DNA of 64,000 bases from positions 310,001 through 374,000 of the forward strand of contig CAIXBB010000001.1 in the NCBI GenBank assembly GCA_903917565.1, given 5' to 3'. Below, piece by piece: positions 61,071-64,000 of this stretch. A program made the translations under genes and the position numbers. Position 1 is the first letter of the stretch; every line of letters starts with the position of its first letter. This stretch comes from an uncultured cyanobacterium (GTDB taxonomy: Bacteria; Cyanobacteriota; Cyanobacteriia; PCC-6307; Cyanobiaceae). The notes below the pieces were generated by a model. That model saw nothing but the letters and a program-made list of their open reading frames with translations, searched no databases and had not been told where the DNA came from.

Positions 61071-63289
61071 ACCGACGCGATCTGCTCTCCCTGCTCGGGA
61101 TCGGGGCCTGTGCCCTCGCCAACACCGCTCGGCCCTCGGCCGCTGCGGGCACAGTGGCGGCGGGGCGGGCAGCGGCGGCCGGCGCGGGTGACAGCCCCTT
61201 CCCAGTGGTGCCCACCCCCCTGCCGGTGCCCACCGATGGGCTTGATGCGGACAGCCAGCGGCGTCGGTATGCCCGGATCGAACTGGAGGACAGGCTGGTG
61301 CTGCCGGATGGCTTCCGGGCCGACGTGGTGGCGGTCTGGGGGGATCCGTTGGCCGATGGCCGCTTCGGCTTCAACAACGATCACCTCTCCTTCCTGCCCC
61401 TGGCCGCGGATCGGGCCCTGCTGACGGTGAACTTCGAGTACATCAGCGCCAGGGCCTGGCGGGAGGGCTATGGCGAAGCCGTGGGCGGGGAACTGCCGTT
61501 CGAGGCCCTGATCGAGGCCATGGCCGCCAGGGGCGGGCAGGTGGATGCCGCCAGCCTGCCGGCTGGCGATCCGCTGCTGCAGAGCATGCGCCAGCTGGCG
61601 GTGGCGGCCATGGCCGATCTGGGGCTCGGTGTGATCGAGCTGCAGCGGGAGCCCGGCGGCCCCTGGCGGCGTCGGCCGGGGACGTTCGATCGGCGCATCA
61701 CCGGCCTGAGCGGCTGGGGCGACCCCGCCCAGCGGCTACGCAGCTCCAGTCCGGCGGCGGCCGTGTTCCGCCGCCGCGCGCGGCTCGGCTACGACGACGG
61801 ACTGGGGGACGCGATCATCGGCAGTTTCGCCAACTGCGCCGGAGGCGAGACCCCCTGGGGCACGGTGCTCAGCGCCGAGGAGAACATGCAGAGCCAGGTG
61901 GCCGAGGCGGTGCACGCCGACGGCTCCTCCGTCTCCCCAGCCGAGCGGCCCTTCGCCTACGACGGCCAGCGCCTCGACGGCCTCGGCAATCCCTTCGGCC
62001 TGGCGGGCAACAAGTACGGCTGGATGGTGGAGATCGACCCGCGCCGGCCCGAGCGGGCTGCGGTGAAGCACAGCTGGCTGGGCCGCTTCCGCCACGAGGC
62101 GGTGGCAGTGAAGGCCGTCGCTGGCCAGCCCCTGATCGTCTACTCCGGCTGCGACCGCCATGGCGGCCACCTCTACCGCTTTGTCAGCGACGCCACGATC
62201 CGCGATCCGGCCGATCCGGCCAATTCGGCCCTGTTTGCTGCCGGACGCCTCGAGGTGGCCAGGTTCGATCCGCCGGCCACCGCCGGCGGGGAGGGCCAGG
62301 GCCGCTGGCTGCCCCTGGAGCCCTCCACTCCGGTGGCCCCGCTCACCCCCGCCCATTTCGCCCGCCACGGCCTCCACCAGCCGATCCTCCTGCCCCACAG
62401 CGACCGCCTCAGGCCCGGCGCCGAAGCCTTCAGCAGCGACGCGGCCGTGGCGGCCTACCGCCACCGGTACCGCACCCTGGCGGACCTCTACCCCGGCCAA
62501 GGCGAGGAGCGGATGGGAGCGATCCTGATCGATGCCCATCTGGCCGCCTGCGCCATCGGGGGCACCCCCGGCGCCCGGCCGGAGGACACGGTGATCGATC
62601 CCACCAGCGGCGATCTGCTGATCGCCTTCACCGCCGGTGGCGGCAGCGACGACGGCCGGGCCGACCCGGCCATCTTCCCCGGGCCCCAGGGCCAGCCCAC
62701 CTGGCCCTATGGCTGGATCATGCGTCTGGCCGACGCCGGGCCCCAGAAGGCGGGGGCGTTCCGCTGGCGTCTGGTGGCCACCGGCGGGGCCCCCTGGCAG
62801 GGGGGGCTGGGCTTCGCCAATCCCGACAACCTCAGCATCGACCGGCTGGGGAACATCTGGATGATGACCGACCGCTCGACCAAATCGGCCGATCTGGACC
62901 TGTTCGGCAACAACAGCTGCTGGGTGCTGCCCACCCGCGGCCCCGGCGCCGGTGGGGCTTTCTGCTTCGCCACCGGGCCGATGGAGTGCGAGCTCACCGG
63001 CCCTTGCTTCGACAGCGTCGAATCCACCCTGTTCCTGGCGGTGCAGCATCCGGGCGAGGACAACGGCACCCGCCCCTCCCCGGAGGCCCGTGAGGCCCAG
63101 GCCCACCGGCTCATCGACCGGTCCGGCCGCCCCTTCGAGCAACTGCGCTGGGTACCCCAGGGCTCCAACTGGCCGTCCGGGGTGCCTGGCAGGGCCCCCC
63201 GCCCCGGGGTGGTGGCGATCCGGCGCCTCAGCGGCGGGCCGCTGCTGGGGAATCAGGCGGTGCCTGCGTCCAGGGAGCGCTCGATCTGA
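61067..63289 (+). CDS. phoX: PhoX-family alkaline phosphatase
   Basis: 740 residues. The N-terminus NRRDLLSLLGIGACALA is a twin-arginine-type signal, as expected for PhoX, which is folded and loaded with Fe3+ and Ca2+ before export. Core motifs include FNNDHLSFLP, NCAGGETPWGTVLSAEEN (Cys and acidic metal ligands), HEAVAVKAVAGQPLIVYSGCDRHGGHLYRFVSD and NPDNLSIDRLGNIWMMTD. It hydrolyses phosphomonoesters in the periplasm. It overlaps the phytase-like gene by 4 bases and, at its 3' end, the last gene of the window by 37 bases in antisense. Confidence 0.92.
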   Translation: MNRRDLLSLLGIGACALANTARPSAAAGTVAAGRAAAAGAGDSPFPVVPTPLPVPTDGLDADSQRRRYARIELEDRLVLPDGFRADVVAVWGDPLADGRFGFNNDHLSFLPLAADRALLTVNFEYISARAWREGYGEAVGGELPFEALIEAMAARGGQVDAASLPAGDPLLQSMRQLAVAAMADLGLGVIELQREPGGPWRRRPGTFDRRITGLSGWGDPAQRLRSSSPAAAVFRRRARLGYDDGLGDAIIGSFANCAGGETPWGTVLSAEENMQSQVAEAVHADGSSVSPAERPFAYDGQRLDGLGNPFGLAGNKYGWMVEIDPRRPERAAVKHSWLGRFRHEAVAVKAVAGQPLIVYSGCDRHGGHLYRFVSDATIRDPADPANSALFAAGRLEVARFDPPATAGGEGQGRWLPLEPSTPVAPLTPAHFARHGLHQPILLPHSDRLRPGAEAFSSDAAVAAYRHRYRTLADLYPGQGEERMGAILIDAHLAACAIGGTPGARPEDTVIDPTSGDLLIAFTAGGGSDDGRADPAIFPGPQGQPTWPYGWIMRLADAGPQKAGAFRWRLVATGGAPWQGGLGFANPDNLSIDRLGNIWMMTDRSTKSADLDLFGNNSCWVLPTRGPGAGGAFCFATGPMECELTGPCFDSVESTLFLAVQHPGEDNGTRPSPEAREAQAHRLIDRSGRPFEQLRWVPQGSNWPSGVPGRAPRPGVVAIRRLSGGPLLGNQAVPASRERSI

Positions 63290-64000
63290 TCGAGGGCCTC
63301 GTCGAGTGGTTCGATCGCCGTTGCCATGGCAGCATCGCTGGCTTGGGTGCTGGGCCACTGGTGATCGACCTGGCGGCGCAGCTGCTGCAGGCCGCCATCG
63401 ATGGCCTCCAGCCGGGTGGCCAGGGCCAGCAACCGGGCCTCCCGTTCGTCCATCCCCTGGCGCGCCGCATGCAGATTGCGGCGCAGCTGGTCCACCAGCC
63501 GTCGCCGCTCCTGGCGCAGGGGGCCCTCCGCCTCCCGCTGCAGGGACTTCTCCTCCCGCGCCAGGCGGCGGGCCAGGTCGTCGGGATCCAGGGGCCGCCC
63601 CCCGCCCGACTCCAGCAGGGGCCGCCGTTCCCGCAGTCGCTCCGGCAGTTGCTGCAGCCGCTCGCAGCAGAGCTGGACGCTGCCCAGGGCCTCCAGATGG
63701 CCCGGGTCGGTGAAGCGGACCACGGTCTCCTCTTGTAGGGCCAGGGCCGCCACCGCCAGGCCGCTGGCCCGATCCAGGGCCTCCTCCAGCCCCGCATCGA
63801 GCCGCTGGGCATGGAGCCGTTGCGTGCGGCTGCGGCGTCCAGCGGCCCCACCCCTGGCCAGCAGAGCGGCGCTGGCCACGCTGAGGGCGACGGCAGGCAG
63901 GATCGCCAGGGGAAGGGCCACCCCCGCGCCACGCACCAGCAAGAGCAGACAGGCCCCGCCGGCGGCGACCGCCAGGGGATGGTCTAGGGGGTTACTCCAG
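63253..64000 (-). CDS. Membrane-anchored coiled-coil protein, N-terminus beyond the window
   Basis: At least 248 residues, open to the right edge. The visible start has a two-segment hydrophobic region (LAVAAGGACLLLLVRGAG and LPLAILPAVALSVASAALLA) and then a long helical, Arg/Glu/Leu-rich region (LEEALDRASGLAVAALALQEE to LARREEKSLQ-like and LRRNLHAARQGMDEREARLLALATRLEAI) that predicts a coiled coil. Its family is not recognised. Because the frame continues past 64000, a GTG at 63942 need not be the true start. Confidence 0.65.
   Translation of the reverse strand, partial: WSNPLDHPLAVAAGGACLLLLVRGAGVALPLAILPAVALSVASAALLARGGAAGRRSRTQRLHAQRLDAGLEEALDRASGLAVAALALQEETVVRFTDPGHLEALGSVQLCCERLQQLPERLRERRPLLESGGGRPLDPDDLARRLAREEKSLQREAEGPLRQERRRLVDQLRRNLHAARQGMDEREARLLALATRLEAIDGGLQQLRRQVDHQWPSTQASDAAMATAIEPLDEALDQIERSLDAGTA

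Noticed and set aside
61736-63358. 540-codon minus-strand frame opposite phoX
   Set aside because: Antisense shadow; phoX on the plus strand has clear metal-binding motifs and a signal.

Overview
The window is gene-dense, GC-rich (roughly two thirds G+C) chromosomal DNA of a picocyanobacterium of the alpha-cyanobacterial Cyanobium / Synechococcus cluster-5 type. Support comes from chlorophyll, photosystem and chloroplast-type genes (acsF, psb30, ycf20-like, ycf55-like, UPF0182), Calvin-cycle genes (class II aldolase, a proteobacterial-type phosphoribulokinase), many 1-4 bp start/stop overlaps, and several cyanobacteria-specific unknown families. The genus call is inferred from protein resemblance; no rRNA, tRNA, CRISPR array, integrase or insertion sequence was recognised.

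Layout. 0-10.4 kb, mostly minus strand: tldD (cut by the window edge), acsF, DUF2996-type protein, ubiX, an RNB-family protein with a degenerate active site, two half-size UPF0016 cation exporters, a CxxC-cluster protein, a ClC antiporter whose 3' end lies antisense across psb30, and recJ. 10.3-17 kb: CbbY-like phosphatase, ycf20-like gene, glycerate kinase, rpmF, an FtsH with one membrane segment, cupin, MoaD-like carrier and thrC. 17-28.2 kb: UPF0182, fba, oxidoreductase, accD, pilD, prk, leuB, lpxD. 28.2-33 kb is an accessory stretch with lower-GC parts: a truncated subtilase, a methyltransferase, a gene remnant with two internal stops, membrane and secreted proteins, and PAP2 and histidine phosphatases. 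33-48.3 kb returns to housekeeping: proB, YqeG, DUF3727-type protein, ruvX, CofE-like protein, PhoH/PIN, a pilin pseudogene, fumC, ycf55-like gene, a Fur-family regulator, hisA, a shortened BaeRF-type protein and a CSP41-like epimerase. 48.4-49.0 kb is a vanW pseudogene. 49-64 kb: pgsA, CBS protein, pdeM, an AAA+/polyferredoxin fusion, a GGCT fusion, an esterase + MprF-like pair, PhzF, MgtE, NYN/LOTUS protein, a phytase-like esterase + PhoX pair, and a membrane/coiled-coil protein cut by the right edge.

Themes. Chlorophyll synthesis (acsF), PSII assembly (psb30), carbon fixation and glycolate salvage (prk, fba, CbbY, glycerate kinase) and envelope synthesis (accD, lpxD, pgsA, mprF-like) are the main functions. 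Phosphorus scavenging is suggested by the overlapping phytase-like/phoX pair. The most unusual items are: an RNB protein lacking both catalytic centres; an AAA+ activator-like domain with altered Walker motifs fused to a membrane iron-sulfur protein; psb30 buried antisense in a ClC gene; a BaeRF-type protein lacking its central part; and three pseudogenes (pilin, VanW, and an injection-system-like protein) still readable except for nonsense codons.
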